This document shows positions 25,513-32,905 of a stretch of DNA of 64,000 bases, piece after piece. Positions within the stretch are counted from its first letter, which is position 1; each line of letters opens with the position of its first letter. Under the pieces are notes generated by a model. The model was not told where the DNA came from and searched no databases. It saw only the letters and a program-made list of their open reading frames with translations. This DNA is from a virus. Location: IMG/VR virus record IMGVR_UViG_3300007513_000031, positions 1-64,000 of that record. One strand, given 5' to 3'. A program made the translations under genes and the position numbers.

Positions 25513-26678
25513 TAATTGTCAGCCTTCGGTTTTAATGCATTTGATAATGACTGTCTTTGATCTACTGTTAAACCATTAATATTAGTTGTGCCTGATGCAT
25601 TAACAAATTTAGTTTTCCAATTTTCTTTTGTATCCGTATTACTCATAGTTATTCTAACTGAATCTTCTATTTTAACCCATCTGGTTCCATCAAAACGGAA
25701 CAATCTATTTGGTAGATAATCTGTTCTTAAGAAGTAATCACCTGTGTCAACATTAGAAGTTGGAAATGTTATACCAAATCCTGCAGGATTTCCGTTTGGT
25801 GCAACACCGTCACCGTCTAAATAGAAACCATAATGTGATGCCGCTGGTGTATCTATTGTTGCATTTATTGTTTTATTTGTACTAATTCTATCAGTAGTAT
25901 TAACATTATCGGTTCTAATATTTCCTCTTTCATCAATTGGTGCAACATAATATTGTTTATAATTAAATCCTGCTTTTGGTGAATCTGCTTCTGCCTGTGC
26001 AACAACTTGATCATTAATAGTTTTTTCTCTATTATAAGTTGACATATAATTAGCAACCGATCCTTCTGTTGTAGCGTCGCCTATAATATCTCTAAATTCT
26101 TGTGCATCAACTAGTGTTTTTAATTTCAATCTTAACAAGTGTGGCCACCAAGTTTGTGAAAATCCCTCTGCCGCTCTGTTAACATCTTCTATAACATAAT
26201 ATCTTTTAAGTGCAATTGGTATACTTTCATCTAAAGAATAGTCTTCTTTCATATGTGGAAATTCAATAACATCTCCAGACATAGGTTTTCTACCTAATCT
26301 TTCAACTATATCATTCATATGTACAGTTAAAAATATTGTATCATTTTGTAAAAACATACCAAATTGTGATAGATTAAAATCTATATCTTGTACGTTGTAT
26401 ATTCCTCTTATAACATAAACATCTGGTGAGTATTTTCTATCTCTATTTTCTAAAAATAGTAAATCTTGTATCGTTCTTTCGTTAAGACTATCGCCCGAAT
26501 ACTGTGGTAGTGTAGGTGATGCTTCACCGTCTTTGTTAGTATCTCCCTGGTCATAGGGGCCTAAATATTTGTGGAAATGTAGATCGGTTCCCCCAACCGT
26601 AAACATCTCTTTAATGTTACGATCAAAGAATTTATAGTCGTTGCCTTTTTCTGGCTTAAAAATGGATAATCTTGGCAT
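25512..26678 (-). CDS. 14: Neck protein gp14
   Basis: 388 residues from the chosen ATG (protein start MPRLSIFKPEKG). Family features are SPDVYVIRGIYNVQDIDFN, LTVHMNDIVERLGRKPMSGDVIEFPHM, and VIEDVNRAAEGFSQTWWPHLLRLK. The head-closure role follows from T4, where gp13 and gp14 complete the neck. The C-terminal part is extended with fibre-like sequence (YFLRTDYLPNRLFRFDGTRWVK). I chose 26678 because a longer frame from 26702 would run through the minus-strand late motif at 26687-26694, which ends 8 nt before this ATG. Confidence 0.85.
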   Translation of the reverse strand: MPRLSIFKPEKGNDYKFFDRNIKEMFTVGGTDLHFHKYLGPYDQGDTNKDGEASPTLPQYSGDSLNERTIQDLLFLENRDRKYSPDVYVIRGIYNVQDIDFNLSQFGMFLQNDTIFLTVHMNDIVERLGRKPMSGDVIEFPHMKEDYSLDESIPIALKRYYVIEDVNRAAEGFSQTWWPHLLRLKLKTLVDAQEFRDIIGDATTEGSVANYMSTYNREKTINDQVVAQAEADSPKAGFNYKQYYVAPIDERGNIRTDNVNTTDRISTNKTINATIDTPAASHYGFYLDGDGVAPNGNPAGFGITFPTSNVDTGDYFLRTDYLPNRLFRFDGTRWVKIEDSVRITMSNTDTKENWKTKFVNASGTTNINGLTVDQRQSLSNALKPKADN

Positions 26679-26681
26679 ATC

Positions 26682-26721
26682 ACACATATTTATTGATTGC
26701 ACAACTACTATAAATATGTGT
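26682..26721. promoter_or_regulatory. Back-to-back late promoters of gp14 and gp13 in a 12-bp inverted repeat
   Basis: acacatatttat (26682-26693) and ataaatatgtgt (26710-26721) are perfect inverted repeats. The minus arm reads AATAAATA (26694-26687) ahead of the gp14 ATG (8-nt gap). The plus arm reads TATAAATA (26709-26716) ahead of the gp13 ATG (5-nt gap). Neither gene has a Shine-Dalgarno. Confidence 0.75.
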
Positions 26722-27483
26722 ATGTCAGAACTTCAAACAGGCCAACAAGAGATATTTGATTACGTAAAAAATAATCTAGGTGAGGGTATGATAGATGTTG
26801 AATTAGACCCAAAACACTATCAAACAGCACTAGAAAGAGCAATCAATAGATACAGACAGCGTTCTTCAAATGCTGTTGAAGAGTCATATGCTTTTCTTGA
26901 ATTACAAGAGAATCAAAACACATATATTTTACCAGATGAAGTTATTAATGTGAGAAAATTATTCAGAAGAACAGTAGGTTCACGTACAGAAGGTGGCGAA
27001 GGTGGTACATTATTTGAACCATTCAATTTAGCATACACAAATACGTACTTGTTAAGAGCAGGAGCAACAGGTGGATTAGCCACGTATTTTGCTTTTGCTT
27101 CTTATCAAGAATTAATAGGTAAATTGTTTGGCTCATTTATACAATTTCATTTTGACGTTGCAACTAAAAAACTTACAATAACACAAAGACCAAGAGCAGA
27201 TAAAGAAACTGTTTTAATGCATACTGACAATTTTAGGCCAGATATTACATTATTCAAAGACATTTATGCAAAACCGTGGATTAGAGATTACACACTAGCA
27301 GTATCAAAAACTATGCTAGGAGAAGCAAGAGGCAAATTTAATACTATTGCTGGTCCACAGGGTGGTACAACTCTTAATGGTGCTGAACTTAAACAGCAAG
27401 GCCTTACTGAAATGGAAAGATTAGACCAAGAAATTGGCGATTTTGCAGAAGGTGGAACACCTCACAGTTTTGTTATTGGTTAA
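26722..27483 (+). CDS. 13: Neck protein gp13
   Basis: This 253-residue protein has the gp13 hallmarks: GEGMIDVELDPKHYQTALERAINRYRQRSSNAVEES near the start, then QNTYILPDEVINVRKLFRR, and later KPWIRDYTLAVSKTMLGEARGKF. In T4 it joins the portal connector and acts with gp14 to complete heads for tail attachment. I chose the ATG at 26722 because it sits 5 nt after the late promoter. An ATG 6 bp upstream is possible, and the longer frame from 26641 would overlap gp14. No Shine-Dalgarno. Confidence 0.88.
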   Translation: MSELQTGQQEIFDYVKNNLGEGMIDVELDPKHYQTALERAINRYRQRSSNAVEESYAFLELQENQNTYILPDEVINVRKLFRRTVGSRTEGGEGGTLFEPFNLAYTNTYLLRAGATGGLATYFAFASYQELIGKLFGSFIQFHFDVATKKLTITQRPRADKETVLMHTDNFRPDITLFKDIYAKPWIRDYTLAVSKTMLGEARGKFNTIAGPQGGTTLNGAELKQQGLTEMERLDQEIGDFAEGGTPHSFVIG

Positions 27484-27499
27484 TTCATAACCATATAAT

Positions 27500-27507
27500 T
27501 TTAAATA
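27500..27507 (+). promoter_or_regulatory. Late promoter-like motif TTTAAATA
   Basis: Ends 7 nt before the ATG at 27515; no Shine-Dalgarno. Confidence 0.45.
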
Positions 27508-27514
27508 AAAGCGA

Positions 27515-27697
27515 ATGAAAGACTCTCGTTATAAAAGATATTGTGATTGTGACATAGATGAATTGGAAGAGATTGTAACTGATTTAGAAAATATGTCTAT
27601 TAGTGCGTTAAAAAATAAAAAGTTAAACCTAAGAAAAACCATCCTAGGTGCAGTAAAAGAAGCAAAATTAGAGATTGAAAAAAGACTAAAAAAATAG
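27515..27697 (+). CDS. Small charged helical protein (60 residues)
   Basis: The protein is rich in Lys, Glu and Asp (MKDSRYKRYCDCDIDELEEIV, ending KLEIEKRLKK) and looks like a short coiled coil. It has no motif I recognise. It sits between gp13 and the dNMP kinase, and the kinase promoter lies inside its 3' end. A short late promoter-like element precedes it. Function unknown. Confidence 0.55.
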   Translation: MKDSRYKRYCDCDIDELEEIVTDLENMSISALKNKKLNLRKTILGAVKEAKLEIEKRLKK

Positions 27698-27703
27698 TAT
27701 AAT
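27675..27703 (+). promoter_or_regulatory. Sigma70-type promoter TTGAAA-N17-TATAAT
   Basis: -35 at 27675-27680 and a perfect -10 at 27698-27703, with an optimal 17-nt spacer. It lies over the end of the preceding small gene. The predicted start point falls on or next to the ATG at 27710. Confidence 0.75.
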
Positions 27704-27709
27704 CAATTA

Positions 27710-28315
27710 ATGTTAATAGGATTAGTAGGATTAATGGGGTCTGGTAAAGATACTGTCGCTGAACATCTTGTAGAATATCATGGATTTAAACGTGATAGTT
27801 TTGCAAAAAGTTTAAAAGATGCAGTAGCATCAATGTTTAATTGGGATAGAAAACTTCTAGAAGGTAGTACTAAAAAAAGTAGAGAATGGCGTGAACAGCC
27901 CGATGCTTTTTGGAGTGAACGTTTTGGTAAAGAAGTTACACCTAGGTGGGTATTACAATACTTTGGTACTGAAGTAATGCGTGGTCAAATGTATGATGCT
28001 ATTTGGATAGATAGTTGTATAGGCAGATATAAAGGTGAACCAACTGTTATTTCAGATACAAGATTTGTAAACGAAATTAAAACTATTAAAGCACAAGGTG
28101 GCAAAATTATGTGTGTAAAAAGAGGTGAACTACCTACACAAAAAGAAATGCAAGAAAAGGGTGCTCATCAATCTGAATGGGATTGGTTGAATAGTGACTT
28201 TGATTTTGTTATTGAAAATAACGGAACTAAAGAAGAACTATTTGAAAAAGTTGACGAATTATTCATCAGCAATAAGATCACCAACACGCCAACCAAGTCT
28301 ACGCACACTGCTTAA
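27710..28315 (+). CDS. 1: Deoxynucleoside monophosphate kinase gp1
   Basis: The 201-residue P-loop kinase has Walker A GLMGSGKDT at residues 7-15 and the RDSFAKSLKDAV segment that follows in the T4 gp1 family. DTRFVNEIKTIKAQGGKIMCVKR occupies the second half. The enzyme phosphorylates dNMPs for phage DNA synthesis. It has an early-type sigma70 promoter and no Shine-Dalgarno, probably a leaderless transcript. The last 19 codons overlap the convergent HNH-like gene by 57 bp. Confidence 0.85.
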   Translation: MLIGLVGLMGSGKDTVAEHLVEYHGFKRDSFAKSLKDAVASMFNWDRKLLEGSTKKSREWREQPDAFWSERFGKEVTPRWVLQYFGTEVMRGQMYDAIWIDSCIGRYKGEPTVISDTRFVNEIKTIKAQGGKIMCVKRGELPTQKEMQEKGAHQSEWDWLNSDFDFVIENNGTKEELFEKVDELFISNKITNTPTKSTHTA

Positions 28316-28618
28316 TCTTTGACAATTAGCACATACAGTTTTTAAATTAGCATTATTTGTATTCCTTAAATTTCCGTCTACAAAAAGTACATCTAATTGC
28401 AACTGATCTTGTGCTTTAAAACCACATAATTCACATTTAGATTTTTTATGATATCCTGATCTTTGTAATGCTGTAACACCACCTATTTTTAACTTTTTCT
28501 TTTTACGATTACAAGTATCACATAATTTACGCCAATAAATTTTCGTACCTTTTTTATATCCATAAGCTCTTGGCTTAGATTTACATTGTGTACATAACGG
28601 CCTTATACCTATAATCAT
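28259..28618 (-). CDS. Zinc-ribbon/HNH-like protein lacking the usual catalytic histidines
   Basis: 119 residues from the chosen ATG (start MIIGIRP). It has four CxxC pairs: C-TQ-C, C-DT-C, C-EL-C and C-AN-C. The segment LQLDVLFVDGNLRNTNNANLKTVCANC follows the HNH endonuclease layout (D-x-H-H-I-D-G-N, then N, then L-x-x-L-C-x-x-C-H). Here the catalytic His pair is replaced by Leu-Phe and the final His by Gln. It may therefore be a zinc-dependent DNA- or protein-binding remnant of an HNH nuclease. A minus-strand late motif precedes it. A longer frame to 28732 would run into the sheath promoter. Confidence 0.65.
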   Translation of the reverse strand: MIIGIRPLCTQCKSKPRAYGYKKGTKIYWRKLCDTCNRKKKKLKIGGVTALQRSGYHKKSKCELCGFKAQDQLQLDVLFVDGNLRNTNNANLKTVCANCQRLSSVRRLGWRVGDLIADE

Positions 28619-28626
28619 TACAATCG

Positions 28627-28634
28627 TATTTACG
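28627..28634 (-). promoter_or_regulatory. Late promoter-like motif CGTAAATA (minus)
   Basis: Ends 8 nt before the ATG at 28618 on the minus strand. Confidence 0.4.
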
Positions 28635-28689
28635 TCGCCTATATAGGTACCAAATTTTGTAGAATAATGTCGTAAAATGCATTTGATTA

Positions 28690-28697
28690 CATAAATA
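28690..28697 (+). promoter_or_regulatory. Late promoter motif CATAAATA
   Basis: Drives the sheath gene. A 38-nt leader with Shine-Dalgarno aaggaga reaches the ATG at 28736. Confidence 0.65.
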
Positions 28698-28735
28698 GTT
28701 CTAGTATACGTATAATTGCAAGGAGAATACAAAAC

Positions 28736-31700
28736 ATGGCATTAACATCACCAGGAGTAGAAGTAAGTGTAATAAATGAGAGTTTTTATGTACCATCAGA
28801 TGCAGGTACTACACCTCTTTTTATAGTAACATCATCAACAGATAAAACACCAGGATCAGGTTCGGGTACAGCATCAGGAACAACAGCGGCTAATGCTGAT
28901 ACTGCTTACTTAATTTCATCACAAAGAGAATTAACAGAAACTTTTGGAGATCCAAAATTTTATACAGACACTTCAGGAAATCCATTACATGGTTACGAAT
29001 TAAATGAATGGGGATTACAAGCGGCTTACAGTTTCTTAGGTATTGCTAATAGAGCATATGTACTAAGAGTAAATGTAGATACTTCTGAATTAATTGGTAG
29101 TGCAACAGCTCCAACAGCAGATCCATCAGATGGAACATACTGGTTTGACCTTGCATCAAGCAGTTTTGGACTATTCGAATGGTCACAAACAGATCAAAAA
29201 TTTACAGCAAAAACACCAACGTTGATTACATCAGTTTCAGACCTAGTAGGAAACGCATCAACAGGTGCACCTAAAACATCAATAGGTTCACAAGGTGATT
29301 ATGCAGTTAACACAACTCACGTTTCAAACAAAATTTACAAAAAATCATCAAGCAATACTTGGGTACAAGTAGGGTCAAGTGCTTGGCACTTAACACTACC
29401 AGTTATATCAGTTGCATCAGGCACTACTGTAACTAGTGGACAAACAATGCACATTAATGGTACTGCGGTAACACCAGGTGGAACAGCATTATCAGATGTT
29501 GCAACAGCAATAAACATTTCAAGCGATGGTGGTGATGGCGCGGCTTTGGCCGGCATTACTGCATCAGTTCATGCAACAACTGGAAACTTAGAAATATTCC
29601 ACAATGGTTTAGGATTTGGAGATTCAACAGCTGGATACAATACAATTAGATTTGAAGAAGGTACTGGAGTATTAGCTTCTTTAGGAATTACAGCAGGTAC
29701 ATATAAAGGTACTAAATTTTTACAAGACAAACACACTAACAGACCAACTTGGAAAACTGCAGATGAAAACAGACCTAATGGTTCTGTTTGGCATAAAACA
29801 ACATCAGCAAATAGTGGATCAAACATTGTTGTAAAACTTTACAGTACATCAGATGGATCTTTTGGAAGTGTGAGTGCACCATTATATGCAACAAACAATC
29901 AAGCAATTTACAATATAGATCCAACAACAGGTGGAACTGGTATTACAGTAGGTACATTATATACACAATATAATATTACTGAACAAACAGTTGACGGACA
30001 AAGTGATAATACACCAAACGTTGGTGACTTACAATTATTTAGATATGAAGGTGGAGTAACAACAATTTCATCTAAAACAACATATCCAAGTACAACAGCA
30101 GGTGAAACATTTACAGTCAGAGAATCATTAAAAAATCAAGATGCACTAGACACTGCAAAAACAGTTACTATGGTATCGGGAGATGGTTCAACACTAGGTG
30201 ATGCAGAAGATTTTGTAACAGCATTTACGGCGGCTGGTTTTACAAACTTAACAGCATCAATTATTTCTTCAGGCACATACAAAGGTGCAATTGAAATTAA
30301 ACACAGTCTAGGTGGTGAGTTCAGAATGAATAATTTAAGTGGTACACCATTAGATGATGTTGGATTTGGTACAAGTGTGGCACATAGTTATGGTGGATAC
30401 ACAGCAAATTCGACTACATTAATTGACAACTTATATGTTACTCCAACAGGTGACTCAGAAGATTCAACTGTAGGTAACGAAGTAATGGCTAGTAACTGGA
30501 AACGTTTAAGTTACACAGCAAGTACAAGTGCACCAACCAATGAACCAACAGATGGTACATTATGGTATGACACATCGATTGATGTAGCAGACATCATGGA
30601 ACATAATGGAACAACTTGGAGAGGTTATTTAGGTGTTAATGCAACTACATCTCCAAAAGGTCCACAGTTTTCAGCAACAGCACCAACTACACAATGTGAT
30701 GGTACTCCACTTGTTAACAAAGACTTATGGGTTGATACAAGTGATTTAGAAAACTATCCAAAACTTTACAAATATAATACTTCAGCAACATTAAGTTCAA
30801 CTAACACAGCAAACCAAGTTGCAGTTACAACAACTGGTGCGGCTTGGGAATTAGTTGACAAAACAGACCAAACAACTGAAGACGGTATTTTATTTGCAGA
30901 TGCTAGATGGCATACTTCAACTGAAAAAGGAGCTGACGGAAATACACAGGCTGGTACAGCAAGTTCAATTGTTGATTTATTAAGTGATCACTTCTTAGAT
31001 CCAGATGCCCCAGATCCAACAAACTATCCACAAGGTATGTTGTTATGGAATACTAGACGTTCTGGATACAATGTAAAAGAATACAAAAACACTTATATTA
31101 CAACAGCAAAATATCCAAGTTCAGGATCAAGCGGATTAGGTAACATTAGATACAGCAACGAATCAGTTGCAGGTTACTACCCAGACAGATGGGTTACTAA
31201 ATCAGGTAACAATGCTGATGGTTCAGGAACTTTTGGAAGAAAAGCACAAAGAAAAGTTGTTGTACAACAATTAAAATCAGAAATTGACACTAACCAAGCA
31301 ATTAGAGAAGACCAAAGAGGTTTTAACGTAATAGCTTGTCCAGGTTATCCAGAAGCAATTGCTAATATGATTAGCTTAAACACTGATAGAAATCAGACAG
31401 CATTTGTAGTTGGTGATTCACCACTTAGATTAGCTGGTACAGCAACAGCAATTCAGGATTGGGCAAATAACACAGCGGCGGCAACTGACAACGGTGACGA
31501 CGGATTAGTAAGTGCAAGTGATTACTTGGGCGTATTTTATCCATCAGGACAAACAACAGACAATTCAGGTAACACAATTGTTGTTCCATCAAGTCACATG
31601 ATGCTAAGAACACTAGCAAATAATGACAATGTTGCATATCCATGGTTTGCACCAGCAGGTACAAGACGTGGTGTTGTAGACAATGCAACATCAGTTGGAT

Positions 31701-32182
31701 ATATTGATGCAAGTGAAGGTGAATTTAAAACAATATCTGTAACAGAGTCAATAAGAGATACGATGCATTCAGTTAAAATTAATCCAATTACTTTCTTTTC
31801 GGGAGCAGGAATTGTTAACTTTGGTAATTTAACTAAAGTATCAGGAACTTCGGCATTAGATAGAATCAATGTTTCAAGACTAGCAGTCTACTTAAGAACA
31901 CAATTAGATGCAGTTGCTAAACCGTTTATATTCGAACCAAACGATGAATTAACAAGAAACGAAATTAAACAAGCAATTGAATCATTTATGTTAGAATTAG
32001 TTGGACAAAGAGCATTGTACGACTTCTTAGTAGTTTGTGATGATACAAACAACACACCTACTAGAATAGACAGAAACGAACTGTATGTAGATATAGCAAT
32101 TGAACCAGTTAAATCGGTTGAATTTATTTACATACCATTGAGAATTAAAAACACAGGAGAAATTGCAAAATTAGGGAACTAA
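28736..32182 (+). CDS. 18: Contractile tail sheath protein gp18 with large internal insertion
   Basis: The protein has 1148 residues. The N-terminus (MALTSPGVEVSVINES, then YLISSQRELTETFGDPKF, AYSFLGIANRAYVLRV) and the C-terminus (FNVIACPGYPEAIANMI, YPWFAPAGTRRGVVDNA, then RTQLDAVAKPFIFEPND, GQRALYDFLVVCDDTNNTP) are classic sheath. T4 gp18 has 659 residues. Here about 450-500 extra residues lie in the centre, with fibre-like units (SDGTYWFDLASSSFGLFEW, PTDGTLWYDTSIDVADIMEHNG, LWVDTSDLENYPKLYKYN). The insertion probably decorates the outer sheath surface. It contracts to drive the tube through the envelope. Confidence 0.93.
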   Translation: MALTSPGVEVSVINESFYVPSDAGTTPLFIVTSSTDKTPGSGSGTASGTTAANADTAYLISSQRELTETFGDPKFYTDTSGNPLHGYELNEWGLQAAYSFLGIANRAYVLRVNVDTSELIGSATAPTADPSDGTYWFDLASSSFGLFEWSQTDQKFTAKTPTLITSVSDLVGNASTGAPKTSIGSQGDYAVNTTHVSNKIYKKSSSNTWVQVGSSAWHLTLPVISVASGTTVTSGQTMHINGTAVTPGGTALSDVATAINISSDGGDGAALAGITASVHATTGNLEIFHNGLGFGDSTAGYNTIRFEEGTGVLASLGITAGTYKGTKFLQDKHTNRPTWKTADENRPNGSVWHKTTSANSGSNIVVKLYSTSDGSFGSVSAPLYATNNQAIYNIDPTTGGTGITVGTLYTQYNITEQTVDGQSDNTPNVGDLQLFRYEGGVTTISSKTTYPSTTAGETFTVRESLKNQDALDTAKTVTMVSGDGSTLGDAEDFVTAFTAAGFTNLTASIISSGTYKGAIEIKHSLGGEFRMNNLSGTPLDDVGFGTSVAHSYGGYTANSTTLIDNLYVTPTGDSEDSTVGNEVMASNWKRLSYTASTSAPTNEPTDGTLWYDTSIDVADIMEHNGTTWRGYLGVNATTSPKGPQFSATAPTTQCDGTPLVNKDLWVDTSDLENYPKLYKYNTSATLSSTNTANQVAVTTTGAAWELVDKTDQTTEDGILFADARWHTSTEKGADGNTQAGTASSIVDLLSDHFLDPDAPDPTNYPQGMLLWNTRRSGYNVKEYKNTYITTAKYPSSGSSGLGNIRYSNESVAGYYPDRWVTKSGNNADGSGTFGRKAQRKVVVQQLKSEIDTNQAIREDQRGFNVIACPGYPEAIANMISLNTDRNQTAFVVGDSPLRLAGTATAIQDWANNTAAATDNGDDGLVSASDYLGVFYPSGQTTDNSGNTIVVPSSHMMLRTLANNDNVAYPWFAPAGTRRGVVDNATSVGYIDASEGEFKTISVTESIRDTMHSVKINPITFFSGAGIVNFGNLTKVSGTSALDRINVSRLAVYLRTQLDAVAKPFIFEPNDELTRNEIKQAIESFMLELVGQRALYDFLVVCDDTNNTPTRIDRNELYVDIAIEPVKSVEFIYIPLRIKNTGEIAKLGN

Positions 32183-32188
32183 TTTTTG

Positions 32189-32196
32189 GATAAATA
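32189..32196 (+). promoter_or_regulatory. Late promoter motif GATAAATA
   Basis: Between gp18 and gp19; the Shine-Dalgarno (ggagaa) overlaps its downstream side, 10 nt before the ATG at 32207. Together with read-through it may boost tube production. Confidence 0.55.
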
Positions 32197-32206
32197 GGAG
32201 AAACAC

Positions 32207-32830
32207 ATGGCAATATCAACATTATCAAAATTTACAGTACCTTTAGCAAACGACCAAAGTTCAGCATCACAAGGCTTGTTGATGCCAAAACTACAATATC
32301 GTTTTAGAGCTATCCTGGAAGGTTTTGGAGTATCAACACCGAGATCAGAATTAACAAAACAAGTAATGGATATTACAAGACCAAATTTAACATTTGATCA
32401 AGTAACACTAGATGTATACAACTCAAGAGTATATGTTGCAGGTAAACATACTTGGGAACCAATTACAATTACTTTAAGAGACGACGTTAATAACTCAGTC
32501 ACTAAACTAGTTGGTGAACAAATTCAAAAACAATTTGATTTCTTCGAACAAGCAAGTGCGGCATCTGGTATTGATTACAAATTTACAGGCAGAATTGAAA
32601 TGCTTGACGGTGGTAACGGAGCAAGTGCACCAAATGTATTAGAAACATTTGAATTATATGGTGCATATGTTGAAAACGTTAACTACAACACACTAGCATA
32701 CAACGTATCAGAACCATCAACTATCACTATGTTAGTAAGATATGACAACTGTATACAAACACCACAAGGTACAGGAATTGGTACAGCAGTAGCAAGAACA
32801 GTTGGTACATTAAGTACAGGCGGCGGTTAA
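32207..32830 (+). CDS. 19: Tail tube protein gp19
   Basis: The 207-residue protein has LMPKLQYRFRAILEGFG near the start, the RVYVAGKHTWEPITITLRDDVNN block (around 65-90), and an ETFELYGAYVENVNYN block, which are typical for T4 gp19. It is slightly longer than T4 gp19 (163). It forms the inner tube inside the sheath, and the gene follows gp18 as in T4. A terminator follows. Confidence 0.92.
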   Translation: MAISTLSKFTVPLANDQSSASQGLLMPKLQYRFRAILEGFGVSTPRSELTKQVMDITRPNLTFDQVTLDVYNSRVYVAGKHTWEPITITLRDDVNNSVTKLVGEQIQKQFDFFEQASAASGIDYKFTGRIEMLDGGNGASAPNVLETFELYGAYVENVNYNTLAYNVSEPSTITMLVRYDNCIQTPQGTGIGTAVARTVGTLSTGGG

Positions 32831-32860
32831 ACAAATTTAGAGTAGCATTTATAATACAGG

Positions 32861-32887
32861 AAAAGCGTCTTTATAGGCGCTTTTTTT
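32861..32887 (+). terminator. Intrinsic terminator after gp19
   Basis: A 9-bp stem with one G-U pair (32861-32869 with 32876-32884), a 6-nt loop and a T-run at 32881-32887. It is followed 5 nt later by a consensus late promoter. Confidence 0.9.
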
Positions 32888-32892
32888 GTGGC

Positions 32893-32900
32893 TATAAATA
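32893..32900 (+). promoter_or_regulatory. Consensus late promoter TATAAATA
   Basis: Ends 5 nt before the ATG at 32906, with no Shine-Dalgarno. In T4 geometry this puts the transcript start at the A of the ATG. Confidence 0.8.
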
Positions 32901-32905
32901 ACAGT

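Noticed and set aside
26641-26721. Longer N-terminus of gp13
   Set aside because: It would overlap the gp14 start and both promoters.
28619-28732. Longer N-terminus of the HNH-like protein
   Set aside because: The extension covers the sheath promoter region, is AT-biased and does not resemble a domain.
32888-32905. Upstream ATG for the tube-like protein
   Set aside because: The added codons read through the terminator tail and the TATAAATA promoter, so a transcript from the promoter cannot include them.
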